A DNA stretch of 64,000 nt from Struthio camelus (GCF_040807025.1 NC_090943.1:138023950-138087949), one strand, 5' to 3'; shown: positions 12,968 through 26,002, counted from the first letter of the stretch. Made by a program: numbers and translations. Notes: a model not told the origin generated them from the letters alone.

Positions 12968-15900
12968 AATATGTGCCCCCCTCTATGGCACTTCACATAT
13001 ACTGTAGCAAGTTTATTTCAAATCTAGCTGCCTTGGTGGGTTGTTACATATATTTACACTTGTGAAAAGGGCAATCCACAGTATCGTAAGACAAAGTCAT
13101 GTTAAGGTCTTGCAGAGGATGATAAATATTCTTGTGATGCCCTCCATCCCTTGATAAGTAACAACGCTGTGGGGAGTTTCCTGAAGTAACTCTTTTCCAA
13201 AGGGTATGTTGCCACTGATTGTAACCTGACTTCTGAAAAGTTCTGGCTTCTGTCACTACATTCTCGAGACAGCTGCAAGGTGGCATAAATACTCTTTGTG
13301 CTCATTGTTGCGTGTCATTTTCTATAGAAAAAAAATCATCCATCCATAGAATGCTTCTTTGCGTACCAGTAACTACTGCTTAAATCCTGTTGCTCTGACC
13401 CATTGCCTTGTGTGATGTTTCTCTTAGTGAAAATCTATTGGTAAAGAATCAAATCTGCAAGGTGTAGCTTGCTACATGGCCCTATTAACTCTGAAGAGTT
13501 GCATGAAGGCCAGTGGTAAGAAAAGAATTTGATTTAAAAAAGTTATTAGAGATGCTCAGAAATACTTTGTTGAAATAATGCTCTAATAAGTGCAAATTCA
13601 TTAAGACTGTACCAGCCGCACTGAGAGCAAAGGTACTTTAGGGTGCACATTCAACTCTTGTTAGAATAGGGAAAAGCCATTTGTACACCAGGAAATCGTC
13701 AGTTTTGTGGTAGCTAAACGTGATTCATTGTGGTAAGGACACTTTCACAAGATTTTTGTAAGCACATCTCTCTTGCAGGCAGTCTCTCCTTCTAAACTGT
13801 TATACTTTTTGGATTAAGCAGCGACTGGATAGAAAACAAAATGAGACTGGGAAGGAAGACCAGAACTGTGCATCTGTTTCCTTCCACTTGGAGTTTTTAA
13901 ACAAAGCATTATTTATTCATCCGAAGGTACAAAGCAAACATGAAAACATAAGAACAAGTACCCCTGTTTTGGTTTCTCTCCTTGCTTTTTGCCTGTGCTT
14001 ATCACCCTTCCTAGGCAAATTCTGGCCTGTTGCTCAGCATTCCTCTGAAGACTTGATATTTTCTCTTGATCCTAGGCTTAGCGCTGGAAAGAGCAAGTCG
14101 GGCTGTGGTGAAGTAGCTGCTTCCAAAAAAACTTTGACAAGGTCTGCACTTGTGATTTTGAAATTTTGGCTTTTGTTCCAAACTAAATTTAATTTCAAAG
14201 GAGGGACTATACTAAGCCTCATGCTTTTCTTCTGAATAGGGTTGATTTAATTTTTAAAGGACTGAGGCGCTCTAGGAACTCTTCACAAACTGACTTTGTT
14301 TAAAATAATATTATTATTTAACAAGGTATGTGGTTTCTTAGCTATTCTTTTCTCAGCAAACAGCCTTTATGAGCTGTGTAGATCTTCACTGATGACCAAA
14401 GTAATTTTCTGAATTGTAGATTTTTTTGTTTTAAATCACTATGTATGCTTATTACTGAATATCAAACACACCTATAAACATTTCCTTGAAATTAATCCCC
14501 TAACACAGCAAAAAGCTCTGGAAAAAATATCTGTTCTTTAGAAGATTTACTAATTTGATACTGAATAAAGGAATAAATCACCTTAGATAAAGTAATTTTT
14601 AAAATAAAAGCCAAGCAAATGAAAGGCTCACCCATTATTAAAATGTCTATAATTGCACTTCTAGCACTTCGTGATTACACTCTGCTTAGATTTCTCTGGT
14701 GTCTGCAATTACTCTTAATTTTTGTAAGTAGAGTGCTAAATATATAAAGGATTCATTCTTATCTGTAGTTTTCTGATTAGTATATTGTAGCTACAGATTT
14801 GTGTATATAATATGCAATATAAACATAAAACCTGATCATATTTTTTGTTTATAGATCACTATAACTGATGTATTGATATTTTTTTTCTGGTTAAACTTTA
14901 TATTAGAAAGTGGATAACAATGGAGTGCAAATCCTGCAGCTTAATGTAGGCAAAATGTATTATGAACAGTGTTGGATGCACAATTGTTGCTGCAGTAGGA
15001 TAAAGTTGGTGGGAAAATTTTATAGGAAAGCTTGAATGAGTTTCATTGATCTAGCAATAGATTTAAGTTGGTTGATGTGTTTATACAGCTTAGCACTGTA
15101 AAGATCGGTGCTTAGCCACATTTTATGTTCATAGGATTCTTTTCTCTCTCTGCAGCTTTATAAAAAAATAAAATAAAATAAAAAGTTAAGTCCATAATTG
15201 TGAAGACCTCAGATATCTCTCTTCATGGTCAGGAAAAGCTCCAGCAAGGCTAAAGGCCTCAGGTCACCTCGCAGACTTTCGTTGCTTTGTTCCTACCGAT
15301 TGTGTGTTGGTGCCTCAGCATCGAGTGGCTGGGATTTAGCTCCTGCTGTGAGAATAGATACCCTGTTTGTAATGATAGACTGCTGTATGGAAACAGAAAG
15401 AGCACTCTTAACTTCAGCGATCCTTGGGTCAGATTCTGTTTTAATTGTTTGTTGCAAGATTTTTTTCCAAGTACAAATATATTCTAACATTGAAAGAAGC
15501 AGAAGCTCTTCATACATGCAGTCTTGTCTTTCTTATGCTCAAAGAATTAGCATCTATTCCATTGCCTTGCTTTACTCTTCTTTGCAGCCTCCGAATATGT
15601 GTTTCCTCGTATGTAGGAGGCGATAGCTAAAGCTTTTGCAGCACATCGTAACTGACAAACGTGCTTTACAGAACCAGTAAGAAGCATTATTGTTCAGATA
15701 ATACTGGAATCTCCTAAAAGCTATAAATAGGCACTGGTGGAATAGAAGAATAACTGACACTGTTGCAAGAATATGTTGCTTTCCTTGAACCTAATTTAGT
15801 GATAGTATAAACTTGATTTCCTGAAGAAAAGACATAGTAGGAGGGAACTCATGGTGGAATTTGTCTGGTGGACATGACCGTGACTAGGTAGAAGAAAATA

Positions 15901-17012
15901 GTTTTACCTTTTTTTTTCTTATAAAGAGAGATTGATGGGGTAGAAAGGCAGAGATGAAGAAACAACAGAAAAGAAGATCCTGACCTAACACCCTCAGTGA
16001 ACGAAATCAGGACCTAAGAAACAGCACTAGAACCTGGACTCCTCCACAGCAGTAAGACATGACCAGGGCCACCTTAACTGTGCTGGGCTTATTCATAGTA
16101 GATATAGAGTTACTATAACATAGCCTGTAGGTACTGACAAAAAAGTCACATATTAGGTGACTGATGGCATTGTATATCGCTCTATTTATCCTTTCAATTG
16201 CTGCAGTATGCTAGAATAGCTATTCACCTATACAGGGATTTCCTTGCCCACTTCCTTTAGCAACCAGTTGATAAGCAGACTGAAAGCATTGCCTTGCTTG
16301 GCTGCTCTAATTAGTGAGCGGCTAGCAACAAAACCATACGGGAAATCTGACCCGTTTCAGTTTGTCAGTATTTGGTGAAATGAGGTACAAAAGCTGGTTC
16401 CCAGCAACCTGCATACTAACAAAGGATGAGAATGCAAATAAATTGCACCTGCAGGAAAGATTTTACTCATATTTGTTAACTCCTTGTCTTGACTAGCCTG
16501 AAAATCAATACATTTGTGGGGCAGATTTGTTGTGAGTGGGAATTTGCAGAAGGAAACGGTTCCTCAGCTGGATCCAGCTTGGCATTTAAGACTACTATAA
16601 ATTTAAACAGCGTCCTTGCATACTTATACAGATACATAAAAACACTGAGCAGATTTGGGATCACATTGTTAGAAAATTCTTCCCTAAACTCTATGTTTTC
16701 TTCTCTATATTTTTTCCTTCCTTTCTTAAAGCTACTGTAATATCTTACCTTTATTTTTTTGCTTTTGAGTAAAATTCAAGGAAAAGAAACTTATACATAA
16801 AACGTATGATGTCTGTCAGGAATAACAGCTATAATTCAAGTTTAATACTCAGTACATTCTCTGAATAAGCTGTCTTTGAACTCCCTCTGGTGGTATAGAG
16901 GTTTTGTAAGTAGATGGGTAATTGTGCAGCCTCAAATTACATATTTTTAGCAGTGAGTTAGTAGTTTTTGATTTTTGTTCAGACTACCTAAAATGAATAT
17001 AGGAGAAAGGAC

Positions 17013-17028
17013 AAAAAAAAAAAAAAAA
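17013..17028. repeat. Poly(A) run
   Basis: Sixteen consecutive A residues. No clear retroposed body precedes it, so I treat it as a mononucleotide repeat. Confidence 0.9.
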
Positions 17029-19863
17029 GGAAAATCTGTGGCATTTAGGTTAATTTTTTTTTCATTTTATATTGCAAAAAAAGAAGTTGGTGATTTTCTT
17101 TCACTCAAGTGACAAAAATCAGAGAGCTGTCTTTAGTTGTAATTATGCCTTCTTTAAGCTTGGGAAATAATACAGTTATAAAACTCTATTAGCCAAAATG
17201 GAGCTATTTTGAAACAGAAAGAGGTCAGACAAGTTGAGGACAGAGGGAACCACTTTAACTAGAATAGGCTGGTCTGCAAGACACTCACTCATACTGGTGA
17301 ATGATTAATTCCCAGATGGGTCGTATCCTTAGCACGACTAGGCTGCTCGCATAAACCACTGCTGCCAGAGTCATCAGAGGAATCACAGTCTGCTTCTTTT
17401 TTTAAGGAAAACAAATCTACATTGCACATGAAGTGCACCAGCTGGATGTAAAAGTGGTTCATATGTTATACAACAACATCAATATTAGACTTTGATTTGT
17501 TAACTTCACGTCTGGAAATTTCCGCTTTATATTCTGTCTGCGCTAGGTAGATATCAGAAACTTCTTGCTCTTTGATTAATTAGAAATTAATTTAAATACA
17601 TTTTGTTTCTAAGAGATGGGACATTGTTCTGTTGAAATTTCTGATGTCTCATGAGGATGCTCTCTGGAAAAGGCATCCTTCTGTCTGAACATCCAGGCTT
17701 TGGAAATTCCAGAATTTCTGAACTCATGGAGGGAAACTCTAAATGATTTGGAGTTTAAATTGGATTCCTTGTAGAAACCTCAAATCATTGAAAAGCTAAC
17801 ATTCTTCTATTTAATCAGTGAATAACTAGAGAAAACTCAATGCATTCTTCCTTTAAAAGAACTTATCGTACAAAATGTTTCTAAAATATTTGATCTAAAT
17901 ATAAGCTATTAATCTGCCTTATCATCCTTTTTGTGGATAGAATTTTTCTTGCTGGATGTGCCTGACAAGAGACGCCCATGTATTATGAGGATCAGAGATC
18001 CCCTGTCCATGTCACGATCGTATGCGTGGAGAGCGCTTTTAAGACTACAGCTTGTTATGCCATAACAGACTGCCTGAAAATCAAGTCAGGAAAGAACTGA
18101 ATGACTTTTCATGTCCCAGAGGGTATTGATTTTACTTTTATTCATTAACTGACAAGCATCCAGGATTAAGGTGAAATATGAAAACAAGAAACAGCTCTAT
18201 TCCATCTAAATGTAAAACATATGGTCCAAAACACTAATTATCAGCTTTTGAGTATATGTGTCTGTATTTCAGTCTATATGCCTTAAACATTTGAATCCAG
18301 TCTTTTACCAGTTAATTAGAACTAGGATTTATGGGGGCAAGTCCTAGATGTCCGAGCACCATTCAGAGTGAAAATTTCTTGGAGCTGGACTGTGAAATCT
18401 TGTGATGCTATGGATGTGTCTATGCTAGCATCCAAGTTCAGAACAGGAAAGTGCTTTTGAAGCAAATCTTCTGATCATCGCCACTTACCACCCTTTGGTC
18501 CATTCTGCAAAGTAGCCTAGGAATGTGCTAGCTAAAGTCCTTTTGGATGAAATTAAACAAGAAAATGCAGCCTAGGACCCTTTCTAATGTGTTCCAACTG
18601 CTAGCGAATCTGTGTAACCACCCCACAGTTAGTCCAAGGTAAAAACATAGGTAGAGCCAAGGATTTTCCCTTCCTGACCCCAGACAGGATTTACTTCAGG
18701 CTAGCATCATATGATTCTGCTTTGACTCTTTATATTCCTCTTTCTTCTACCTGTTTCCTGCTGATGCTGTTCCTAACTTCAGGACAGCTTTACGCTGTGC
18801 AGCAAATTATCATAAAGATACTTGACAGCTGCTGAAATGCAACTGACAGAGGCACAAAACTGACTGGGCAAGTGATGTATAGATGACAGAGGAGGTTTAT
18901 GCAATGAGTGCTGCATTGGCCACCCCATGTTCCAGTGCACCTGGAAGAGGAAAAATAGCATTGCATGGGGATCCCTTTCATTACTCCAGATTTCAGGGCT
19001 AAAGGTGCTTCAGATGCCCACCTGGAAGAAAAAAACTTTGCCTAAGCTGAGTGAAAAACTCCTCTAAATCCTCTGGTGTCCGAACAGCCTGCTGAGGTAG
19101 CCCAGAAGAGCACAGGAACTGGTGGCTATCACTGACTGCTACAGGTTTGGGGTAGACAGTGGAGAAACAATAAGGCAATTGTTGTGCTGTTGTTGGTTTT
19201 TAAAACCAGTGTAGTTTTTAAAACAATTTATGCAGAACTCACAGGCCTGAACAAACACCTGATTTTCAGTGACCAGAATGTGCTTCTGTCATTGAGGAAA
19301 CCCATGTACTCCGCTTCAAGCAGGAGGGATGGTTGTCAGGTGCAGACAATGTTAGCCGCTGGGTCGCTATAGCTTGCTAGACTATAGGGAGATGCTCCCA
19401 AAAAACTTCTGGGGCAATGCATCAGAAGGCAAGGTGCTGAGGAGATTTGGTGTTGACAGCCTAAGACAAGCTGGAGGCTCAGCTGTTTAATCACATTATT
19501 TTCTTGTGGAAAGGTGAATACCCACTTACATCTAAGACAAAATACCGGCCTCTCATGTCTTGGCTTATGATGGCTTACTATAACAATACGTGCTTTGTGT
19601 AAAGAGTAAACAAGAACAAGCCTGAGTTGCAAGACAATATTGACATACATCTGTTACAAATCAAAGAAAAGATAGTACTGCTGACTAAACCTGGCGGATG
19701 CAAAGGGACCTGTTGCATCTTGCTTGACATTTGTGAGGCTGGATAAAGGTGCCTGTACATTGTGGGTCCCCTTTACAGGTCCACACTGCCAAGTCTGGAT
19801 GCAAAAGATGCAAAGGAATGAAGGGATGCCATATATTTTCACATGCTGACCACACACTTGCAA

Positions 19864-20415
19864 TCAGTTACTTCTTAATAGCGTTGCACATCTGTTCCTT
19901 TCGTCATTATGCTTTGCCGTGTGTGCTGCTGTATTAATTTTATGACTACTTTGTACCTTCCATGTTTTAAAACGAGTTATATTTCCCTCTGGGAAAGCCA
20001 GCTCTAGATGTTGTACCCAAAAATCAGCAGTTTTATGGCCTGTACTGGTCAGCTTCTTTTTTTCTTGATTTCTGTGTGTAGGCTGCCTGTTATCAGTGTA
20101 AGCGATAACACTTTGATTGTCCCTGCACGGCAGGTAGTCAGGCATAATAGAAACAGATCTGTACAAGAAAACAGCAGAGGCTCCTGTGTACACGACATAT
20201 ACATTTTGGAATTTCTTTACATAGACTAACATTAATCTGGTCCTGAGAACTGAGTGCCTATTATCCTTTGCAGGTATGCTCTTGGCATGTATTTTCTTAT
20301 CCCTGAGGCAGTAAGTGGGAATGACTGGAAACTCGCTCCAAAATGCAATCCTGATGCAAACTAAAGCGGTAATGTAGATGCACCATGTGTGAGTTGGTTT
20401 TTTGTGGAGTACCAT
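19864..20415 (-). other. Unassigned long open reading frame
   Basis: This minus-strand frame is open for 183 codons from the first ATG at 20415. It stays open a further 14 codons upstream to a GTG at 20457. It is the longest open frame in the window outside the NPBWR1 locus. The product would be basic and would lack an obvious signal peptide, membrane segment or known motif; I recognise no family. The surrounding DNA shows no promoter, CpG island or repeat signature. In AT-rich vertebrate DNA of this length, one frame of this size is not far beyond chance, so it is more likely non-coding. It could be part of a lineage-specific transcript or an old element. Confidence 0.12.
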
Positions 20416-21111
20416 GTGCTTTAATTTCCAAACTGACTTGTGAGCCTGACATTTCACTAAAGCCTTTTTGCGTCAATGCTATTATTTGTTTCCTTGCATT
20501 TATGTGGTAACAGATAGCAGTATCATAAAAACAATAATACTGGCATAACCATTCATTGAACTAACAAGTGCTCAAAAGATCAATACAATTAGAAGGAGCT
20601 GTCTATTAACAGCTATTGAAGTTTCTGTGGATCAAGCCCAGGCCAGTCAGTGGAGTCTGAGGGCTCAGAGTTTGAGGCTGGGCACCGAGCTGGGTGTGCC
20701 AGACCCAATGCTGTATGTTTGCCACCCCTTGTGCTTCTGCTGCATGAGCCGCTCAGTCCATCCTGGGTCCCAGGACTTTGTCTGTACCCATTTTCAGTAG
20801 AGCAAGTCCCCTGGAAACAGTACCACATGGGTGTATCTTCTGGGAACTCTAATAATTGAATGAAGCCCTGAGAATATTTCCCTGCCTCTTCCCTTCATCA
20901 TGCTCTCCCCCAAAATTCTCCCCAAATCCACAAAAAGTTGTCTTACCTAGCCAGCTGCTCCTCAGGAATTTGGTCTCTGTAGGATAAGGCAGAGATTTGC
21001 TGTACGCAGGAAGGATGTGATGGTGTTAAATTGTAGCTGATTAAACGTGATCTGAACAGGACCATAACTCCCTGTTCTAGAAAACCGATAGAAAGGTTTA
21101 CAGAGGAGCAA

Positions 21112-21149
21112 ATTCGCTGAGATATACTTTATATTCGCTGAGATATACT
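21112..21149. repeat. Local direct duplication of a 17-mer
   Basis: The sequence ATTCGCTGAGATATACT is present at 21112-21128 and 21133-21149 with four bases between the copies. The copies are identical. Confidence 0.9.
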
Positions 21150-24100
21150 GGGATACTGTTGTTTCCCAGATAAAAAAGGCCTGCAATGGAAGAAATATGT
21201 AATTGCCTGTTTTAATGCTGAAGTTCTGCACAATCAGAGCGGGCCTTACTTTCCACTCAGCTACGTTCCCAGGCTGTCCAGTCTCAACTTTCTCCCATGA
21301 ATAGACGTCAATCTACGATGCCTGCAAGAGGTGAAGGACAGGTCTCCAGTCCCACTTCACAGAAAAGTCATAGGCACTGAGAAGAGCACAGCCTGCAAGT
21401 GGGAGTCCTGCCAGATGCGCAGATTTGAGTCTGAGTAGCCACATCAGACTTGGACTGTTCCTCCAGTCTCCGTCTATTGTGTGACTAGCAACCATGGGAA
21501 AACTGCAGGTGTTTTGAGAAACGCTTGAGTTCCTCTCAGATATCCTTCCTACTGTGAAAAAAGGTAAGATGTGACTTTAGAAGGACAAAGAATTTATGGA
21601 TAGATTGTTCACCTCAAGTGAGGTTACTTTTGCATGTTTGTTTGTGATGCAAAAAGATAAGCAGCATAAAAAACTGTGAACTATGTGAAATTTGGTAATG
21701 GACGGTACTTTCTATTTTTTCCCCTGTGGGTAACAGGAATTGAGTATGGGGAGGGCAAAGGGATAAGATGCTGAATCTGAACAGAGGAATACTTTAAAAA
21801 TGCTTTCCTATTTCCTACCTAAGAGAATTCTTCTAAAAATAATGTAGTTTCAAAAGTTTTTTTTCTTGAAGTAGATTGTATGGTTTAAGAACACTTAAAA
21901 TTTTAGTATTCAAAATTAGTTAAAATTGAAATAGAAATTAGACTGTCCTTATAACCTTCTGTTAATATCAGCTGAGTATCTTGGAGAGGCATTTGATATA
22001 TAGGTACAGGCTAGGCTTCACACAAGCACAGTACAACTACTTAAGTATCAATCACTTTTCTGGGGTAAATAGAAGTCCTAACAGGGGATGAAACAAATAT
22101 GATTGCAGAGCAATTTTCAGGTGGTTGGTATCAGGAGCAATGGTCAAATCTGTGCCACTTTAAGGTGATTGTGTTTACAGAAATTCACATTCCACATGCA
22201 TTCCTCAAGCTTCAGGGAAGGATCAGCAACCACTGACAGAAAAGTTATCTTGAAAATGTCCTTGCTGTGAGTTATGCTATTTACTTTTAAAATAGTCTCC
22301 TGCCTTCATACAAGTAATGTTGTGGACACAACAGTGGTCTAGGGATACAAGAGAAAGGCAATGCATATATAAACCAGTAGCCTAAAAGAAGACAGTCATT
22401 GCTGCTCTTTTTCTTGTTAGTCCCTTGCACATACATAGCAACATGGTAGAAATTGCATCTGACAGGAGCATGCCGAGACACACAGATCTTTCTGCATAGC
22501 AAGCGTTTGAGCAATGAGAAGCAGCGTTACCGTTTACAAGCTTAGCTGAAACCACAGGCAGCTGGTCGGAAGAATTAATTCCTTTCGGTTTCGGGCAGAA
22601 AGAGGAAGCGAGAGTCTCCAGTTCCTGCAGCACGCTTTTGTACATGTTGTAGAAATGGGTACACGACACCTTCTGGACTTACTTTTTCAAAGGCCAGCTT
22701 CTCTGCCTAATGGAAGTCAATCGCATACCCCCACCGACTTTAATGAAGCAGAATTAGGCTCTTAAAAATGTCATTGTCCCCCAAAGGAATCCTTCCATTT
22801 CCTTTACAGCTAGAACGGCTGTCGAAATTAGCACTGACTCTCTCAGAACATTAGTGGCTCATAAGGAGAAATGATTTAACCATCAGCCCAGTTATATGGA
22901 ATTATAACGCACTGTGGTATGTATAATCGCTGGAATCTGCATGCAAATTTTTATCTGGGCTTCCTTTGGCAGCAGCTGGTAAAAGACTTTCCACAGGTCT
23001 AGGCAGAAATTCAGATTGCAGCAGTGGGAAGAGACCGGGTGCAGAGACTCTCAGGGGGCATCTGCAAACCTGAGCATGTGCCACATGAAACCTTATATGC
23101 CTCCTTAAACCCATCTTCCCTTCCTGTGTGAGTTAAAATGCCACTGTTTTACTGTCTTTCCCTACCTCGGGGCACTCAGTGGAAGCAGAAGTACGTATCA
23201 AAAATAGGTGTTACAGCAACTTAGTGTCTGCCAATACCACATGCCTTGCTGCATTTCAGAGGTTTAGGTTTAGATGCAGCATACAAAAACAATGCACACC
23301 ACACCCCCAAATACTAGTGTCACAGCTTTCAATTTAACTGAATTAGTGCTATTATACTTTCCAAGAATACATACCTTTACAGAAATTCTCCCTTCTTTCT
23401 TCAACTTACCTTGCTCATAAGAAAGGTGAGAATACGATGTATATACAAACAGGCCTGCATATTCCAGTTTCAGAGAATCTGGCTCAGTGTGTTTTCACAA
23501 ACATCTGCTTGGAGGACTAGCTATTCTTTCTTTGTAAGAGCAAAAAGAGTTTGTGTCATTAATCACAAAAAAATAAAAGACCATGTAAGTGTAACCTTCA
23601 CTCATAAGCAGGTTCTATGGATATCTAAATCTTTCCAGTTTCAGGCAAGATGATCAGCTGGGTACTTAAACTGAAAGTAAAAAAATCTCATAATTCATGG
23701 ATGAAACAACTTGAATAGATCCCAGCACAGTCTTAATGGCACATGACTGCAGCTGCTGAAGTGCCAGTTAGCTAAACCAAGGAAGATCGCCAAGATTAGA
23801 AACGCTAAGTGACTGCATGCATTTTCAGAGTCTTACTTTTTTTTCAGTTTTCCACTGAGAGCTAAAAGAGGGGAGAACAGCAAAAGGCTTCCTCTCACAT
23901 TGTTTGGACACGTGAATTCCAGTGAAATTTTCAATCCTCTTCCCCCTCCCCTTGCCCAATACAAATTAAGCTCCCCCTCTTTTATCATTTCCTTTGTCCT
24001 TCTTAAGAGAAAGATTAATAAAACTCACCAGCAAGCAGAGCAGAAATGTGTGAGAGACTGTTAAAAGTAAGCTAACAGCTGCATATGGTTTTTATGACTT

Positions 24101-24614
24101 GTAGGGAAGAACTCAGAATCTTCCCCCTGTGTTTTAACAGGTCCTTTCTGAACTCTCAGAAGTTAACTTGTATCAGAAATGTCTTCTGATCCCATTTTCT
24201 AGGATCAAAAAGAAACTTGTGTGCAGGAAGAAGATTTTTCGTAAATGTATGATGAAAAAAAAAAGTAAACATCATTTCTGGTGCAACCACACCTGATAAT
24301 TTTATGCTACAGAGCACAACTACTGTGCTACTTTCCACTTACGCGTACTTGCACCCACTTTTATTTATTCTATTCACTAGAGAGAGCTTATTCTTTCTTC
24401 CACAAAGCCAGAGTGAGGTCTCTCTTGCCTCCTAAGGAATTTTGGTTATCTTAGGTCGGTCCCTTGTGAAAGGAAACGAGCTCAAAGCTTTGATTTATTC
24501 CTAATCCCTTGAAGCTGTGCCTTTTTCAATATTGCTGGGTTTACAAGAGCCGTGGTAAGCAGGTCCTGTGGATACAGAGTGGGTAGACTGAGGCAAGACA
24601 CACAGTAACATATC

Positions 24615-24620
24615 TTTATT
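24615..24620 (-). terminator. Candidate poly(A) signal of NPBWR1
   Basis: On the minus strand this is a canonical AATAAA, about 360 nt after the NPBWR1 stop codon. Just beyond it, at about 24605-24580, the minus strand is rich in GT (TGTGTGTCTTG). This is the usual arrangement of hexamer plus downstream GU-rich element. A second AATAAA lies further on at 24494-24499, so alternative 3' ends are possible. The interval 24621-24976 would then be the 3'UTR. No transcript data are available to confirm either site. Confidence 0.5.
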
Positions 24621-24976
24621 TGGGTTTTCAAATCTCCAGTAACATAGATAGTCAGAGGGCTTGAGTTCCATAAATGGTACCTTTTAAAATTTGGAAGGGA
24701 CCTGCTGCAGCTCTGCAAGCTACAATCCTAAGACAGAAAGCACATCAGAGTGAAGGAAGGAAAAAAAAAATCAGGGAAAGGGATGGAGAGGATTGCTGAG
24801 GAAATGGGCGCAGGAAAATTGAGAAGGCCCCATCTGTTCCCAGTTTGTGTCTGCGGTGGTACAACAGTTCTGTGGCTGCCACAAGGAGACTAGAGTAAAA
24901 GCACTCCCAGGGCTGCGGTCACCCGGGAAGAGATGACAGTGAGAGCAGTCACACAGGAGGGGATGAAGGATGGGTT

Positions 24977-25972
24977 CTACGAGGTGGTTCTGCAATCCAT
25001 CAGTTTGCAAAAGCTCTTCCGGAAACTGTCGTCCAGAAAGGCATATAGGAAAGGGTTGAAGCAGCTGTTGGCATAACTCAGGCTAGTGATGAAGTACGAA
25101 ATCCCAATGACCAGTGGAGTTTGCGGAATGTCTGTAGTGAGGGCCACCACTGTGCTAAGGTGATAAGGGGTCCAGCAGAACAGACACACAGCCAGGATGA
25201 CAACCACCATCAGGGTCACTTTCTGTTTGGCTTTGTCCAGGGCTTTTGCATTGCTATGGAGGTGCATGTGTCTCAACCTGTACAGTATGGTGGTGTAAAG
25301 GATGCAGATGGTGGACACTGGGATGGCAAAGCCTAAAACGAGGGTGTAGATCCGACTGCCTTTCCACCACACGCTCTCAGGGTGGGGGAACACAAAGACA
25401 CACTGGGAGCGCCCCTGCTCCTTGTGTATCTTAGCAAAGATGGCGAAGGGCAGGATGATGACAGTGACGAAGGACCAGACGCAGAGGCTGACTATCTTGG
25501 CTGCTCGGTAGGTGCGGTAGGACATCTTCTTGGACTTGGTAGTGGCTACCACGACCAGATAGCGGTCGATGCTCATGACAGTGAGGAAGTAGATGCTGGA
25601 GAAGGTGTTGTACTGGTCTATGGAGACGATGAGCTTGCACATGACCTCGCCAAAGGGCCACTGTAGGAGCAAGTAGTCAGCAATGTTGATGGGTAGCACC
25701 AAGGTGAAGAGCTCATCAGCAATGGCCAGGTTGAGGATGAAGATGTTGGTAACCGTCTTCATCTTTGGGGCTTTGAGGATTACATAGATGATGGCAGTGT
25801 TGCCAGTCAGCCCCACGGCACAGATGACAGAATAGACGACAGGCACTGTTACGTAGAAGCTGGTGATCTGGCGGGGAGTGGACGTATTCAGCCCCCCGTC
25901 CCCTCTTGCTGCGCAGCCCTCGGGTCCAGCCACGCACGAGGAATTGGGGTCTGGGAGGGAGAGGTTCTCCAT
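24977..25972 (-). CDS. NPBWR1: Neuropeptide B/W receptor 1 (class A GPCR)
   Basis: A plasma-membrane receptor for neuropeptide W and neuropeptide B. The family couples to Gi/o and lowers cAMP, with roles in feeding, stress and pain. The frame encodes 331 aa in one exon, close to the usual length of about 328. The start is the first ATG in frame; it has G at -3 and +4, and the product begins MENLS like mammalian NPBWR1. N-glycosylation sequons are at N3, N10 and N29. Seven membrane segments are visible, roughly 40-65, 74-100, 109-142, 155-178, 205-232, 249-276 and 285-310. Class A landmarks are N58, D86, C112 paired with C191, D119 (the ligand-site Asp of the opioid/somatostatin branch), DRY 136-138, W166, P218, CWTP 266-269 and NPxxY 306-310. 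C322 and C327 could be palmitoylated. The EQGRxQC stretch in the second extracellular loop and the ADELFTLVLPINIAD stretch in TM2 favour NPBWR1 over NPBWR2. The TM7/helix 8 junction (FLDDSFRKSF) is more NPBWR2-like. There are no frameshifts or lost key residues. Confidence 0.95.
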   Translation of the reverse strand: MENLSLPDPNSSCVAGPEGCAARGDGGLNTSTPRQITSFYVTVPVVYSVICAVGLTGNTAIIYVILKAPKMKTVTNIFILNLAIADELFTLVLPINIADYLLLQWPFGEVMCKLIVSIDQYNTFSSIYFLTVMSIDRYLVVVATTKSKKMSYRTYRAAKIVSLCVWSFVTVIILPFAIFAKIHKEQGRSQCVFVFPHPESVWWKGSRIYTLVLGFAIPVSTICILYTTILYRLRHMHLHSNAKALDKAKQKVTLMVVVILAVCLFCWTPYHLSTVVALTTDIPQTPLVIGISYFITSLSYANSCFNPFLYAFLDDSFRKSFCKLMDCRTTS

Positions 25973-26002
25973 GGCCCCTGAGGCTGGTGCCAGGCCCGCG
26001 GG

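Larger units (their letters stand above)
10949..24614. other. Intergenic DNA, no gene seen
   Basis: A long AT-rich stretch without a recognisable gene. It holds simple repeats (listed separately), a poly(A) run at 17013-17028, an A-rich (TAAAA)n patch near 15160-15185, and one unusually long but unidentified minus-strand open frame (19864-20415). A few moderately GC-rich islets, for example 11800-11960 and 20640-20830, lack CpG enrichment and carry no recognised coding exon. Exons of neighbouring opioid-receptor-type genes were looked for among the open frames and not found. Confidence 0.55.

Noticed and set aside
2651..24614. Exons of an opioid receptor gene expected near NPBWR1 in vertebrates
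   Set aside because: No open frame carries the transmembrane motifs of OPRK1, so the gene probably lies outside the window.
25121..25666. Plus-strand open frames opposite the NPBWR1 coding region
   Set aside because: They are antisense shadows of the receptor reading frame with no independent evidence.
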